From NCBI GenBank assembly GCA_009667805.1, contig CM019075.1, positions 19,775,615 through 19,839,614 on the forward strand: 64,000 nt of DNA, in the 5' to 3' direction. Source of the stretch: Leptobrachium leishanense. Lineage: Eukaryota; Chordata; Amphibia; Anura; Megophryidae. The position numbers and the translations under genes were made by a program. How positions within the stretch are numbered: the stretch's first letter is position 1; the number at the start of each line of letters is the position of its first letter. Positions 45,779-58,139 of the stretch are shown here, one piece after another. Under the pieces are notes generated by a model that saw only the letters and a program-made list of their open reading frames with translations, was not told the origin of the DNA and made no database searches.

Positions 45779-47792
45779 TCTCGATGTGCAGTCATTATGG
45801 CCTTGAAAGAGGAGGAAGATGTGATCAGAGACCACCTGGACCAGATTGTAGAGTACATCTCTGCCTGATCCTTTGAGGTAAGAATCAACTGTTCTAGGGA
45901 GTGGAGGTCTTCCATCCTAGACCGCCAAACTGACAAGGGCGGGCAGATAATTTGTCTCCAAAATAAAGGGATGATACTCTTGTCCACATTGAGAATCCGA
46001 ACCAGTACGGATCTTTTGTATGTGCGAGTGGATATTGTGGTGTGGTGGAGGAGCATTGACGCAGGGCAGAAGGGTATTGGGGGGTCAACAAATTCAGAGG
46101 TTATCGCATGAATGGTCTTCCAAAAGGGTATGAGAATTGGACAACCCCACCATATGTGTAGCATCGTACCTTCATCCCCGTTACACCTCCAACATGTTGG
46201 GGGTATGGCAGGGAACATCTGGCTAATTTGTGTGGGTACTCTATACCATAACGTCAAGACCTTGTATGCCGTTTCCTGAACCTTGCTTGCTACGGAGCAA
46301 TGATGTGTGAGATCTAGAATCTTATGCCATTGGGTGTCAGAGAGGGGTATTTCTAGCATCATTTCCCAGCGTCCCATGAAAGGTGCCGGTGTGTCTGCAG
46401 CCGCAGTTTGGAGTAGGGTGTAGATGTATGAAATACCGTGGGCCAAGGGGTTAGGCATCATGCATTGTTGCTCAAATCCGGTAAGTTGTCTAGTGAGTTT
46501 GTGCTATTGTGGGATTGTTCGTAGGTAATGACATAGTTGGCTATATTTAAAGCTAAGCAAAAAGGGTGGTGGTCCGGTTGTAAACAGTTCCCTTAACGGT
46601 ATATACCCGCTGGTGCACAGTAGGTAAATGTGCCCTCGGGATCTCTGTCGAGAATAAGGTGCGGAAGGTCTGTGATTGCAACCCCAAGGTGAAATCTCGA
46701 TAATGAACAATTGGTAATAGTGGGGATGGAGATGTGGATAGGGAGAAGGTCTTGGAGGCGAGACGCCAAATGGCCATGGTGGCCAGTGTATACGGGGATG
46801 TGATGGCATGGAATTTATCTTGGGATGGTGGAAGCCATGGTAAGGTGGCCAGGGGTGCCCTCAATGAGCCTTGTTCCGCGTCTTTCCATTTCTTCCTAAC
46901 CCCCGGTTTTGACCAGTCTAAAATACGTAATAGGTGACTTGCTATATGGTAGCATCGGAAGCCTCCCCCTGACCTTTGTATGGTGAGTATGTCAAAACGG
47001 AGTCTGGGGGTCCTGCCTCTCCAGATGTATTTAATTAAAGCAGATTTAAGGGTTCCAAAAAACATTTTGGGCAAACGGATGGGTATTGTTTGAAAGAGGT
47101 ATAATAATCGTGGTAGGAGATTCATTTTAATGATGGCCACTCTTCCCAACAGTGATATGTGTGCATAGTTCCAGGTGGATAGGTCCCTTTGTAATGTGGC
47201 CAAAAGTGGGGCAAAGTTGTCTCCGTAATTCTCCGCGGGATCTGCGTTTAACCAAATCCCTAAGTACTTGATTTTCGTGAGTGAGATTGAAAACGGGAAG
47301 TGTTGGAGATGTAGCGGGTATCGTGTGTCTGCCGTTAGTACACTCAGGATATGTGATTTGCCAAAATTAATTTTTAAGTTGGATAGGGCCCCGTATTCCT
47401 TGAAAGTGGATAGGATGCATGGTAAGGACACTCTTGGGTTTGTCACAAAGAAGAGCAAATCGTCAGCGTATGCTGCTATTTTGTGTTGTGTCGCGTCAGT
47501 AATGGGTCCCTTGATGTCTGGGTGTTGTCTAACGGCTGAGAGAAAGGGCTCCAGGGATAAAATAAAAAGTAATGGGGATAGGGGGAAACCCTGTCTCGTG
47601 CCGTTACGTATTTTGAAAGACTCTGAGTAAACCCCATTCACGCAAATCCGGGCCGAGGGATCTGTGTACAGGGCCTGTACCCAGGATTGCATGTTCGGAC
47701 CCAGCCCTATGTGTGCTAGTGATGCAAACAGAAAGTCCCAATTGACCCTATCGAAGGCCTTCTCCGAAGTCAGTGGATAGGAGAAGGAAATC
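45779..47792 (-). pseudogene. L1/Tx1-type ORF2: reverse transcriptase and C-terminal Cys motif
   Basis: Minus strand. It starts at SEKAFDRVNWDFLF (RT motif A), then NGTRQGFPLSPLLF, AAYADDLLFF (catalytic YADD), NLKINFGKS and YLGIWLN, in a frame open to 46553. A frameshift between about 46460 and 46560 leads to the next frame, with the C-terminal zinc-knuckle-like CWRCNGDEGTMLHIWWGCP near 46140-46200 and the end IMTAHRD. The stop codon TAA is the TTAA where the piggyBac-like element inserted. Endonuclease and ORF1 are missing through 5' truncation. Confidence 0.9.
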
Positions 47793-47809
47793 TTATTATT
47801 ATTCTTTAT

Positions 47810-48413
47810 ATAGCGCCAACATATCCTGCAGCGCTGAAGTGCAGTTGGGCGGCAGTGAAATTGTCCCATAAAGAAACATTGAAGGATTCCTCTGTTGAAC
47901 TGCACCGAAATGGTAATTTAACCCTAGCTTGTAACCCTCATTTTTAACCCTATTCTTACAGTAATTGAGCAGGATTTATTGTTGTTTTTTAGTGATACAA
48001 ATGGATCTAAAATAACGAATCCAAAATAGTGAAAACAAATCAGCAGTCAAACGAATTCTGTTTCGGACTACATTTTTTTTAGATGCAACAAATTTTTCAT
48101 CTGTGCACACCTCTACCGCACAGTGAATTTCACCGTTCGGTGCAGTTTTGGGCCAATTCATCCATTCACTAAGCTGTCAATTCACCAAATACTGGCAAAC
48201 GGACAGCAAAATCAAGTGCAATTCGCCAGCACCGAAATTGTCCCATAGAAGACTATTGTGTCTTCTATTCACAGAACGCCAAATTGCACCAAAATTTCGG
48301 CAAGATTCCCTGATTTTCGGTGTTTCAGTTTGACTGGTTTAAACAGGCGAATCCCATAGAATTCAATGAAAAGAAAAAAACGGATGCTCTTTACATTTCT
48401 TTCCAAAGACCAT
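47810..48413. repeat. L2-tail remnant and unassigned MITE-like sequence
   Basis: 47810-47845 (ATAGCGCCAACATATCCTGC) is the inverted L2-type tail interrupted by the L1/Tx1 LINE. Beyond it, repeated GTGCAGTT and AATTCACC words (47845-48360) suggest a decayed MITE, with no defined ends. Confidence 0.45.
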
Positions 48414-48937
48414 TGTCACGTCCTGCACCATCATGATAGCCTGGCGGCCGGCAGCACCTTCAACGCTGCTCGCTGGCCGGCCGCAGTATCGGACGGACGC
48501 AATCACATGGGGAAGTCGCGTGTGGGGCGTGATGATGCGGCACCCGCCGGGTTTAAAATCAGAAGCCTGAGATTTGTTCCTTGCCCTGATATATCTGATT
48601 GATTATTTATGTACCGACTTGGCTTGTCTATCATAATTTCCTGGCTGTTAGCCCCTTGGCTCCTGTTCTGACTACCCTCTCTGGCATAATGACCCTCTGG
48701 CACTTGGCTGATGACAGTCTCTGGCGTACAATCCTGTGACACTTGGCTGACGACCTTCTCTGGTGTAACGACCCCTGGCACTCCTCTGAACACCCGACTG
48801 GTATTTATCCCTTGTTTGACTCACAAGCAATCCTGTTATGCTCCTCACGAGCATCCCTAGCATTAACCCCTGGTGTCTCTGTTCTGTTCACGTATACCTC
48901 TAGTTCTGTTTGTTTCTGGACATAGGTAGTGTTACCG
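48414..48937. mobile_element. solo LTR, 524 bp, ACCAT target duplication
   Basis: Starts TGTCACGTCCTGCACC and ends GGTAGTGTTACCG, between perfect ACCAT duplications (48409-48413, 48938-48942). The terminal CA appears mutated to CG. The interior has GTGACACTTGGCTGAYGAC repeats of ~35 bp (48690-48790). Confidence 0.65.
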
Positions 48938-48942
48938 ACCAT

Positions 48943-49319
48943 TTGAAGGAACCTTTTTTATATTTTTAGACATTTTTGTTTTTCATATTTTTTTAAAAAG
49001 ACTTTTGTTTTATTTTGTAACAGACCTTTTAATTATTATTCAGAGATATTTTTTACTGATTTATACTCCCATTCGGATGCTTTTTTCTTTTGCAGTTCGG
49101 TGGAATTTGCCGATGCCAATTTGGCGCAAATCGGCAGTTATTGATGACGCTAATAACTGCTTCTGTGACTCCAATTTTAGCAAAATATGGCGACCGATCA
49201 CTAAATAGAGAATTCACTGCATTTTCAGAAAAATGGAATCGCCGATGTCGGACGAAATGGTCCAAAACGCAAAGCACCAAAATTGCATGCAATTTCGGTG
49301 CTTTGTGAAAATACCTCAT
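48943..49319. other. unassigned AT-rich sequence with short inverted repeats
   Basis: GCACCAAAATTGCATGCAATTTCGGTGC (split 49274-49301) is a perfect short hairpin. No element ends defined. Confidence 0.4.
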
Positions 49320-50094
49320 TGTGACGGAACCGTTCTCTTCCGCCTGTCCTGACTCTCCAGATACCCCTTTTCCAAGATCAGCCCGGCCTCTGAGTTGCTT
49401 GGAGCTCAGTGCCTCGAGCAGCCTGATCTGCAGCTCCAAACCTGCTGGGTCTGAACCTCTGCCATGGAACCTCTTTGCATTTCCAGAAGGCCGCTCTGTG
49501 CCTTCTAAGGTTGAGTGTAGTGTAGCGTAGCTGAAGGAGACACCAGACGAGTTGTATGTTCCAACAGGATTCTCTCTCTTTATGGAAGATTTCACCAGAT
49601 ATTTATACAAAATACAGCAATGCACATTGAAACTTCCCGCCCACCCCAACAGTTCTGATTGGTTGGTTCCAAGACCACTGCAGGCTTCCTTCAGGTCCTC
49701 TTCAGTTATAATTTGCATACCAAATGGTGAACATGTACCTAAAGTCTCTATTTACATTATGTCAGTTAGATAGTTACAATAAACATTCTTTATCCTTTAG
49801 CTCACACAACATCTATATAATCTATTGTTCGAACACAACAGATTAAAGACCAACACTATCCCAGACTTCTTGAATCAAACATGCAGCCAGATAAGGGGAA
49901 AAGCCCTGTTGCATAAATTACACAGTAGTAAAGCTTGTTTACTGGCTACACAAAAACAGCTTTACCTACAGGAATATAAGTATATTTAAAACTAAAGCTA
50001 CACAATTTACACTACATTTAAACTAAAACCAAGCAATGTAAAATATATTTAAAATCACATGATATAAATGGAGCGCTACATCCGTTCCATGACA
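49320..50094 (-). repeat. 3' LTR of the coiled-coil-gag element
   Basis: 775 bp. About 29 bp shorter than the 5' LTR: it lacks the ACATAAAGTCTCTTGGGGTT segment near its outer end. The LINE 3' end abuts it directly, so the polypurine tract that should precede it is not visible. Confidence 0.9.
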
Positions 50095-53016
50095 TTTATT
50101 TAGTTATTTATTTATAAAGGATTTTACCAGGAAGGATACATTGAGATTTCTCTCGTTTTCAAGTATGTCCTGGGTTCAAGAACATTGAGTGGTTACAGAA
50201 ATAAAAAATGGTAAAATGCAAGATATTAACACAAGACCAAATATACAGATTAAAAGAAAAATTAATATGTAGGAAATAAAGTCATTATGTTACATGTTTA
50301 CAGGTGTATTTTGTATTGAGGTATGTTAATAGGGAAGTCTTAAGGGACTTTAGACTGGGGGAAGATTTGATGGTGTCTGGGAGGTTATTCCATATTTGTG
50401 GTGCTCTGTAGGAAAATGAGGATTGAGCCACTTTCTTTTTGTATTGCGGTATTGCAAGTAAGGTACTGTTCCTGGATCTGAGGTTATAGGATGAGGGAAC
50501 TGCCGAGGGAAGCAGCATATTTAGGTAGGGTGGTAGCTTCCCAGAAAAGCTCTTAAACACCAGGTTGGAAAGGTGAAGGGTGCATCTAGATTCCAGCGAT
50601 GGGCAGTTTAGTTCTTTTAACATGTCACAATGGTGGGTCATGTAGTTACATTGTAGCACAAAGCGACAGAATGAGTTATAAAATATAGTAAGTTTCTGGA
50701 GGTGTGTTTGCGGGGCGGCTGCATACACTACATCTCCGTATTCAATGGCTGGCACAAGCATTTGTTGTACAATCTGCTTTCTTACTGCGGGGCTCAGGCA
50801 GGATTTGTTTCTGTACAGGGCACCTAGTTTGGGGTAGAGTTTAGATGAGAGTTTTTCGATGTAGGGGCCAAAAGATAGATTTGGGTCTAACCACATACCT
50901 AGATATTTGAGAGAAGTGACTGTAGTCAGTGTGTCATTTGATCTTGTCCCCACACATAGATGGGGTGTTTGCAATTTGTGTAGTTTAGGTGCGGTTCCAA
51001 AGAGCATTGTAACAGTTTTGTCAGTATTTAGAAAAAGTTTATCTGCGATCCACTTTTCTACCCCTGTGAATTGTTCTTGCAGCACTGCCTCCAGCTGTGG
51101 GAGATCTGATTTGCTGGTATAGATTACAGTGTCGTCTGCGTACATGTGTACAGTTGAGGCTTTGCAGACATTGGGCAGATCGTTTATGAATATTGTGAAT
51201 AGCAGGGGGCCGAGTATCGAGCCTTGGGGTACACTGCACGTGACTGGGAGGGGAAGGGAAGTGCTGTCAGATATGGACACAAATTGTGACCTATCAGACA
51301 CATATGATTGGAACCAGGTTAACGTGCTATCACCAATACCAGAGTTTTTAAGTTTTTGTAATAGGATGCCATGGTCTACTGGGTCAAAAGCCTTGGCAAA
51401 ATCAAGGAAGATGGCTCCAGTTCGGTTTCCTTGTTCCATGCCTGCTTGGATATCATTATAAACTTTTAAAAGGGCAGTTGTAGTTGAATGGTTTGGACAA
51501 AAGCCTGATTGATCTGGGGTTAAATAGTTCTGATACTGATAATAATCACGTAATTGAGTGTAGACACATTTTTCCAGAATTTTTGACATTACAGGGAGCA
51601 GTGATATCGGGCGGTAGTTGGATACCAAAGTATTGTCTCCACTTTTATGGATAGGTACCACCCTTGCAGTTTTCCAGAGTTTGGGTATGTATCCAGTCAC
51701 CAGTGATTCATTGATTAGGGTTGCGACAGGTTTTGCAATTGCTGGCGCAATGATTTTCAGAAGCATTGCTGGGATTTCACCAGGTCCAGGTGATGGCACT
51801 GACAGGCACTGGTCTAAAACTGAATTTCTCTGCGTTACAGGGTCTTTGCACTGTTGGTGGGGCCTGACCTGTGTGCGGCCTTTCTGATTGCGTGTCATTT
51901 CCTAGCTTAGCAATCAGGGTGGTGGCGCATCCAACAAAATAATTATTAAAAGCATTTGCTACATCTAGGGGGTGTTGTACAGTTTGGTTGTTTACTTTTA
52001 CAGCAGCCGGTTGGGAGTGGACGGGGGGTGCTTGTATGTTACTTATGATTTTCCAAAAAATTTTGGGGTTTGATATGTTATTGTTTAAATTTTCATTGAA
52101 GTATTGGGTTTTAGCCATTTTTGTTTGTTTTGTGCATGCATTCCGGCATTTCCGGTATTCACAATGATCGTTCATGGATCCAGTACTCTTGAAATTTGAC
52201 CACAGGGAGTCTCTAAACTGGTACATATGCGTGAGGTCAGCTGTAACCCAGGGGAGGTGGGCCCCTTTTACTCGCACTTTGCGCAGTGGGGTATGGGTGT
52301 TCCAGACTTTCAGGAGCTCGGCTTGAAAGTATTCAATTGCACAGTCCAGGTCTGGGATTAGGTTTAGTCTGTACCATGGGAGCTGTTTGAGATCATTTAG
52401 GAAGGATTCAAGATTAAATTTCTTGAAAGACCTGGTGATTATTACCTTTGGTGGACATTTTGTGGCCCTTATTTTGCACACACAGTACACTAGGCAGTGA
52501 TCACCGAAACTGTTAGCGAGAACGCCTGCCTCCTGTATTCGATCAGGACATGAGGAGAGAATCCAATCCAGCAAGGTGTGGTTAGGGCTTTTCATATTAA
52601 TGCGAGTGGGGGAGGAGATTAATTGTTAGCTGCAAAGCCTTAAACAGTGAGCAGTGTTTATTGTTTTTAGGATTCAGCCAATCAACATTAAAATCGCCGA
52701 AGACCAGCAGTTCACTTTTTTGGTTTTGAGCGACTAATTTACTAAGAATTTGGGTTATATCAGAAAGGGAGTGCACTGGGGAACTCGGTGGGCGGTAGAA
52801 TCCAGCAACAATAATTGTTTTACTGAACGGGATCTCACTAATATGAGAAAGGAAATCAAATGTGGCCGGGGAGCTAGGATTCTGCAACGGGGTGAACTTT
52901 ATGGAGTTGTCAACATAGATAACAATTCCCCCTCCTCTCTTTGCTCTGTCCTTTCTATAACATGAATACCCTTGTATTGCTATGGCAGAGTCTGGCACTT
53001 TAGAACAGCAGGGCAA
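50095..53016 (-). pseudogene. CR1/L2-group LINE (endonuclease and reverse transcriptase), 5'-truncated
   Basis: Minus strand. It begins near 53010 in the apurinic-like endonuclease (VPDSAIAIQGYSCYRKDRAK, RGGGIVIYVD, LLVFGDFNVDW), continues PNHTLLDWILSS and FGDHCLVYC (52595-52500), then the linker and RT: FLDFAKAFDPVDHGILLQKL, PQGSILGPLLFTIFINDLP, MYADDTVIY, LKYLGMWLD, and the C-terminal region ending RAPQIWNNLPDTIKSSPSLK. Frames 52597-53016, 51777-52595 and 50285-51898 are long but shifted relative to each other. The 3' end, with TTATTTATTTATAAAGGATT on the plus strand, abuts the LTR. One of the least decayed ORFs in the window. Confidence 0.88.
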
Positions 53017-53677
53017 GCTTAGATCCCAAACGGATCACTTGCCACTGACAAGACCTCTCACTGTGTCCCTTTTCTGCGCCATCTTCAAAGTTCCAGGGTG
53101 CGGGCACATAAGCAAAGTCAGCGGGGTCTGACGGTCGCCACAGGGTATCCCTGAGTGTGGTTCCATAGTCCCGGGGTAAGAGGCAAGCCAACCCTCTTGT
53201 CCAATGCTCCCAAGGACTCACCGCAGTAGTGTCTGCTAGGCAACAGGCCACCACAGTCCACAGACACAAAACGTTTGCTAGCGGGCACACTGGAATTCCC
53301 CCCCACATCTTTCTGTCTCCAGGGCCCCTCTGCGGACCCAGGACCAGAACACAGCAGTCCAAGTCCCCAGTCTCCCCTTCTGCTGCTGCCCCCCTCCTGA
53401 ACATTTAAAAAGGGCCCAGCCCACGGCAATCCCCACAATCCCAAAAGAGCGCAATTCTTCCTGGGACCAGGAACTTGATTGCCTCTGAGGGTAGTCACCA
53501 ATTCTGCTGGTCTTCTAGGCAGGTAAGAAGAGGTCCCCTCTCTGGCGGCACCTTTGTTCATAGGGGTGGAGTACTGGGGGGGTCTCCATCTTTGTCTGGG
53601 ACAAGGCACACTCTGATGCGAGCACAGCATCCACCTCCAGCAACACTGGGTACAATCGCTCCTCTGCCAAATATAAC
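53017..53677 (-). other. internal region of the coiled-coil-gag element, left of gypsy insertion
   Basis: Continues the outer element's internal sequence; the duplicated ATAAC at 53673-53677 rejoins it to 58348. Frames are open in patches (53118-53735), with repeated Gly, Arg and Pro but no domain that I recognise. Confidence 0.5.
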
Positions 53678-53883
53678 TGTAGTGTTCTGGATAATACGGT
53701 ACGTCTTGGGTTTTCATTAATAGGTTTATTAACAACTAAGCATACAGGTTTCCTATAACAGCAACTGGCTGCGTCACTAGTCAGCCTCAACTGGCAGACA
53801 AAATGGATGACCAACTGTCAACAGCCAACCGCCAAAAGAAACACCCACTTCACCTCATTGGCAGCCAGCACAACTACACCACA
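53678..53883 (-). repeat. 3' LTR of the gypsy-like element
   Basis: 206 bp, TGTAGTGTTCTGG...ACTACACCACA. It is directly preceded, in element orientation, by the purine run AAGAAAAGGGAGGAGG. Confidence 0.93.
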
Positions 53884-54123
53884 CCTCCTCCCTTTTCTTG
53901 AAAGAAAAAACAAAAAAAACACGAAACAAAACAAAACAAAGCAAAAATGTCCAGTACAAGTCTATGTATCTTCCAGACCCTCCTGACTTCCATTCTGTAA
54001 TCTGTGCTTTCGGTTCACATAGTATCTGTGGTTGGAAAAAGCTTTTACTCCTCCGGTGGAAATCCCTCAACGGGTCTGGAGCTTGCCAGCGTTCTGGAGG
54101 ATGCCGGACTCTTTGATTCCGAG

Positions 54124-57100
54124 CTAAACTGACATTTCCAGCCAGATCATGTGAAGTGGAATCTGCTTCACTGAGACGACCACATCTATTTCTTCCCTAG
54201 GAAGGGCACAATCCTCTTCTTCTTGTGAAAATACTTCTCCATTATCATGCCAGACCCCCATCCATATATCCGTGTCTTTTGACTCTGCAGCCTGGTCATT
54301 CAGTTGTTTGTCAGAAACAGATCTGGGCCGTAACTGGGCTGAATGTCTCTTGGTGTGCAGACCATTGGACGTGCTAACCTCATAGGTGAGGAATCCAAAA
54401 ACCTTGGAAATAACCGCCAGAGACCAACGGTTTGGCCCTCTATACATCCGTATCCAGACTGGATCCCCTATATTGTACGTGCGTGAACTTTTTCCATGCT
54501 TCATCTTTTCCTGCTGTTTCTGTACATGACGTTGTTCCAGTGAGATGTCCATTTGACCCTCCGTGTCCGGTTGCAATAAGTCTAACTTTGTCCTGAGTGG
54601 TCTGCCAAACATCAGAACTGCTGGTAGCTGGCCGGTGGTTGGGTGAGTTGTGTTCCTGTACTGCATCAAGAATTGTTGGAGTAGTTAAGGTAAGCTTTTG
54701 CGGTCTGTCACAGTACTCCTTAAAAATCCTTTCAGAGTCTGGACAAATCTTTCAGCTAGACCATTGGTAGCTGGATGATACGGAGCTGTACGGAGATGTT
54801 GAATACCATGATCCTTAATAAAACTTTGAAATTTCTGAGCTAATAACTATGGCCCGTTATCAGATACTAGTATCTTAGGCAATCCGAATGACGCAAACAG
54901 CTTCTCCAGGGCATCAATGGTGGCATCAGTTGTAGTCTGAGGCAGTAATATCACTTCAGGCCACTTGGAATGTGCATCCACCACTACTAAGAACATCTGT
55001 CCATTCACTGGCCCTGCAAAGTCAATACGAATTCTCTCCCATGGGTTAAGAGGCCAAAGCCATGGCTGAACTGCACCTCTAGAATAGCATCTCTGAGCCT
55101 GGGCACATCCTGAACAAGCTGCAACGTAGTTGCTTATATCCTCATCCAAAGTTGGCCACCATACATGACCCCTGGCTTTTTGTTTCATCCGGACTATTCC
55201 TGGATGCCCTTCATGCAAAATTTGTAACGTGGGTTTCTGCAAGGCTGGAGGAACAATTACCCGCTCTCCCCATAGCAAGCATCCCTCTCTAACGGACAGC
55301 TCAAGATTCCTGGAGTAAAAAGGTCGGAGACGTGGAGAGGTTTGAAATGGCCAACCATGTTGTACATGTAGCGCTCACTCCCGGAGGAGCCGCTGAATAA
55401 ACCTCGGGTTAGTCTCTCCGCACTAGGGAATAAATATACACCAGCACTGTTGTGGATTTTATAAATTATATACTTTACTGATCCCAATAAAGTGACACAT
55501 CTAATACAATTTCGGTATAGGAACGACATGATTTTCGTAATGCGGGAAAAAGGAAAGAATTAACCCCCTCAGTTCTGGAGTGTAAGTCCTGTGAGTGTAA
55601 GGTCTCAAAAAGGTGTACGTGTATTGATTTGGGTACCCGGGTACTGTATTCAACTGACCAGTGAATGTGATAAGCAAATCTTCGACTAGTCAAGTTGGGG
55701 CCCTGTAGAATTGAAACAATAATGCAGCGTGCTGGATTTTACTTGGACTTTCGGCCTGCAAGGCCTCTGACCCATCTGTTATACAGTCTGTCCCTCTGTC
55801 TGGTTGAGGATGTCTCTCCGCTGGTCCTCCGGAACCCTGTGCCACCGGATCCGCTCTCTGGACCGTCCGATCTCCGAGTCAAGAACCACGGCCTACCGCC
55901 TGCACTCCCTATGGTTCGTCGCGGTCTCCTTACAGGGGGTCCAACTGGAACGGAAGTTCTTGTGTACACCTCCTGGTGATGATGGGTATGCCTCTGCAAG
56001 TTACTGTCCCGATCTCCAGCACCCAAAAGGTAGCGTCTGCGCTCCGGCCTGGTCTCGATCCCGAGCAGTCTCACTTGCGTCCTCTCTCTTTCGTCGCTCC
56101 GCTCACTCTGGCGCTCCTCCACACGAGGCTGCTTACGTCCTTCCTCCCTGTCCCACCCACTTCCTGTCTCCGCCGCAAAGCCTGATGGATATTGTAGTTC
56201 GTTTAAGTCCCGCATTGTCCATATGGCCTTTGTCTCCCTCTGGTGGCTAGAACCCAGCAATACAGTTTTAAACAGCGGTAAAGACATAAGACAAAACTTC
56301 TTGAAGATCAGCATCCTAACTGGTCTCTTGGGCTATTTCAACAGCAGTAAGTGTTTTGCTAAAGTAAATGGAAGGTGGTGAATCTCGAACATAATTGGTG
56401 GAGAGTGGAAGAGGAAGGCGTGAAAAAGCATCTGCATTTGTATGTTTATCATGAGGCCTGTATCGGATTTCATACTGATAAGCCCCCAGCAGTAAAGCAT
56501 ACCTTTGAAGACGAGCGGCGGTGGTCTGAGAAATACTCTTTGTAGGATTGAATATTGCCAATAGCAGCTTATGATCGGTCAACAGCGTAAAAGAACGGCC
56601 ATAAATCAGTGCCCAGATTATCGCTAAAGCCTCCTTGTCAATTTGTGAATAATTGGGCTCAGCTGGGGTGCGAGAGCGGGAAGCAAAACCTACAGATCGA
56701 TCTGTACCATCAGGCATGGAATGGAACAGCACAGCCCCCAGCCCATAAGGAGAAGCATCACAGGTGATACTCAGTGGTTTAGACAAATCATAGTGAACCA
56801 AGACTCTGGAGCTGCGTATTAGTTCCTTTGAAGCTTTAAAAGCAGCCGAGCAGGACTCTGTCCATTTCCATTTTTGTTGTCTTTCCAAAAGCCTATGCAG
56901 CGGAAACAAGTTATGGGCTAAATTGGGCAAAAATTTATTGTAATAGCTCAGCAGCCCTAAATATGAGCGTAGCTGAGTTACATTCCTTGGTATGGGCGCC
57001 TCTATCAATGCTTTCACTTTCTCATCAGTGGTGTGAAGTCCAGTTTTATCAATAACGTGACCACAAAATTCCAGGTGATCTTTCAAGAACTCACATTTGT

Positions 57101-58101
57101 TTATATTAACATTGAGTCCATTATCCATTAGTATCTGGAGCACATCTTATACATTCTGCCGGTGCTCCCTCTCCGTTCGGCCAGTGATCAGCATGTCATC
57201 CAGCAGAGATTGTGTCCCCGGCACTCCAGCAAGCAATTCATCCATTGTACGCTGCCAAATTGCTGGTGCTATCCCAAATACCATTCTGTTATACTGGAAC
57301 AGCCCCTTATGAGTATTGATGGTGAGGTAAGGCCTGGATTCTGGACGCACTGGTAACTGCAGGTATGCATGTTTGAGATCCAGCTTGGTGAACTGCTGTC
57401 CCCCGGCCAAAGTCGCAAAAATGTCCTCAATCTTTGGAAGTGGATATTTATCCACAGCAAGTTGAGAATTAACGGCCATACGGAAATCCCCACATATCCC
57501 AATGTCTCCATTCTTTTTACGCACAGGCACAATCGGGGAGGCCCATTCACTGCAGCGCACTCTGGAAATGATCCCAAGGTTCTCTAGACGCATCAATTCC
57601 GCTTCAACACCAGCTTTAAGTGCAAAAGGTACAGTCCGTGCCTTAAAAAATTTTGGAACCACATTTTCTCTCATATTTAGGGAATATTTGCTGTCCCTTA
57701 ACAGTCCCCAAAGTATCATCAAAAACCGGGGCAAACGTCCTCTGCAAGTCCTGTATCCAAGCTGAAACCGCAGGTAATGTCTGTAAGGCGTGGCAAGCAT
57801 TATACTTTATGTCTGGCATTCCCAATTTATGAATCCATTCTCTTCCAAATAGTGGAGGACCCCCAGACTTCATAATATATAACATTAGGTTCTCCGAGCG
57901 TCCATTTAACTGCACTCTTACATGTACACTGCCCAGAGGGGTTAATACTTCCTTTGAATAAGTCTGTAGACGAACAGCTGTCTTTATCACTGGAACATTT
58001 ACTTTTAATCTCTGCAAGTCTTGCTCAGTAATCACAGAAACGGCAGCTCCCGTGTCCGTCCAGGTCCATAGTGTCTGCATTAAAATCATGCAGAGTGCCA
58101 A
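54124..58101 (-). pseudogene. gypsy-like pol: protease, RT, RNase H, integrase (interrupted)
   Basis: Protease at ~58070-57850 with active-site DTGAAVSVI. RT at 57640-57147: VPFALKAGVEAELMRLENLG, SEWASPIVPVRKKNGDI, YPLPKIEDIFATLAGG, FTKLDLKHAYLQLPV, QYNRMVFGIA and LLDDMLI, where the catalytic motif is LDDM rather than YxDD. RNase H at ~56900-56550 (YDLSKPLSITCDASPYGLGA, YSQIDKEALAIIWAL). Integrase with HHCC-like HEGHPGIVRMKQKARGHVWW and CSGCAQAQ (55240-55090), DFAGPVNGQMFLVVVDAHSK (D) and FASFGLPKILVSDNGP (D) at 54847. Past a TAA just downstream, 54669-54124 contains the C-terminal GDPVWIRMYRG. Frameshifts, stops and a 916-bp insertion between RNase H and integrase make it inactive. Confidence 0.92.
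55368..56283. mobile_element. 916-bp insertion within gypsy pol, LTR-like
   Basis: Removing it rejoins the pol frame between RNase H and integrase. ACAT is present at both edges (55364-55367, 56284-56287). The sequence starts GTAGCGCTCACTCCC and ends CAGCGGTAAAG; with neighbours included, the termini can also be read TGTAGCG...GACA. It contains AATAAACCTC and AATAAATATAC polyadenylation-like words near 55395 and 55430. A solo LTR is the best guess; the class is not certain. Confidence 0.6.
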
Positions 58102-58139
58102 TCAGCGCCATCATGCAGATCCAACATCCCCGTCGCCAC

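Larger units (their letters stand above)
40711..47792 (-). mobile_element. L1/Tx1-type LINE, 5'-truncated, split by a piggyBac-like element
   Basis: Own sequence is 45775-47792 plus 40711-41044, about 2.35 kb; 41045-45774 is a later insertion. Flanked by a perfect 17-bp duplication TTATTATTATTCTTTAT (40694-40710 and 47793-47809). On the minus strand it begins inside the RT domain and ends in a ~330-bp 3' UTR and an A-rich tail (complement of 40711-40722). The target was the A/T tail of an L2-like repeat (…GGCGCTATATAAAGAATAAT), whose remains lie on both sides. Confidence 0.9.

Noticed and set aside
45408..45876. Open frames of 110-111 codons on both strands
   Set aside because: They are created by the hairpin train, where palindromes give paired frames; no protein similarity.
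55739..56314. 191-codon Arg-rich minus-strand frame
   Set aside because: It overlaps the edge of the 916-bp insertion in gypsy pol, has no recognisable domain, and its composition reflects local GC content.
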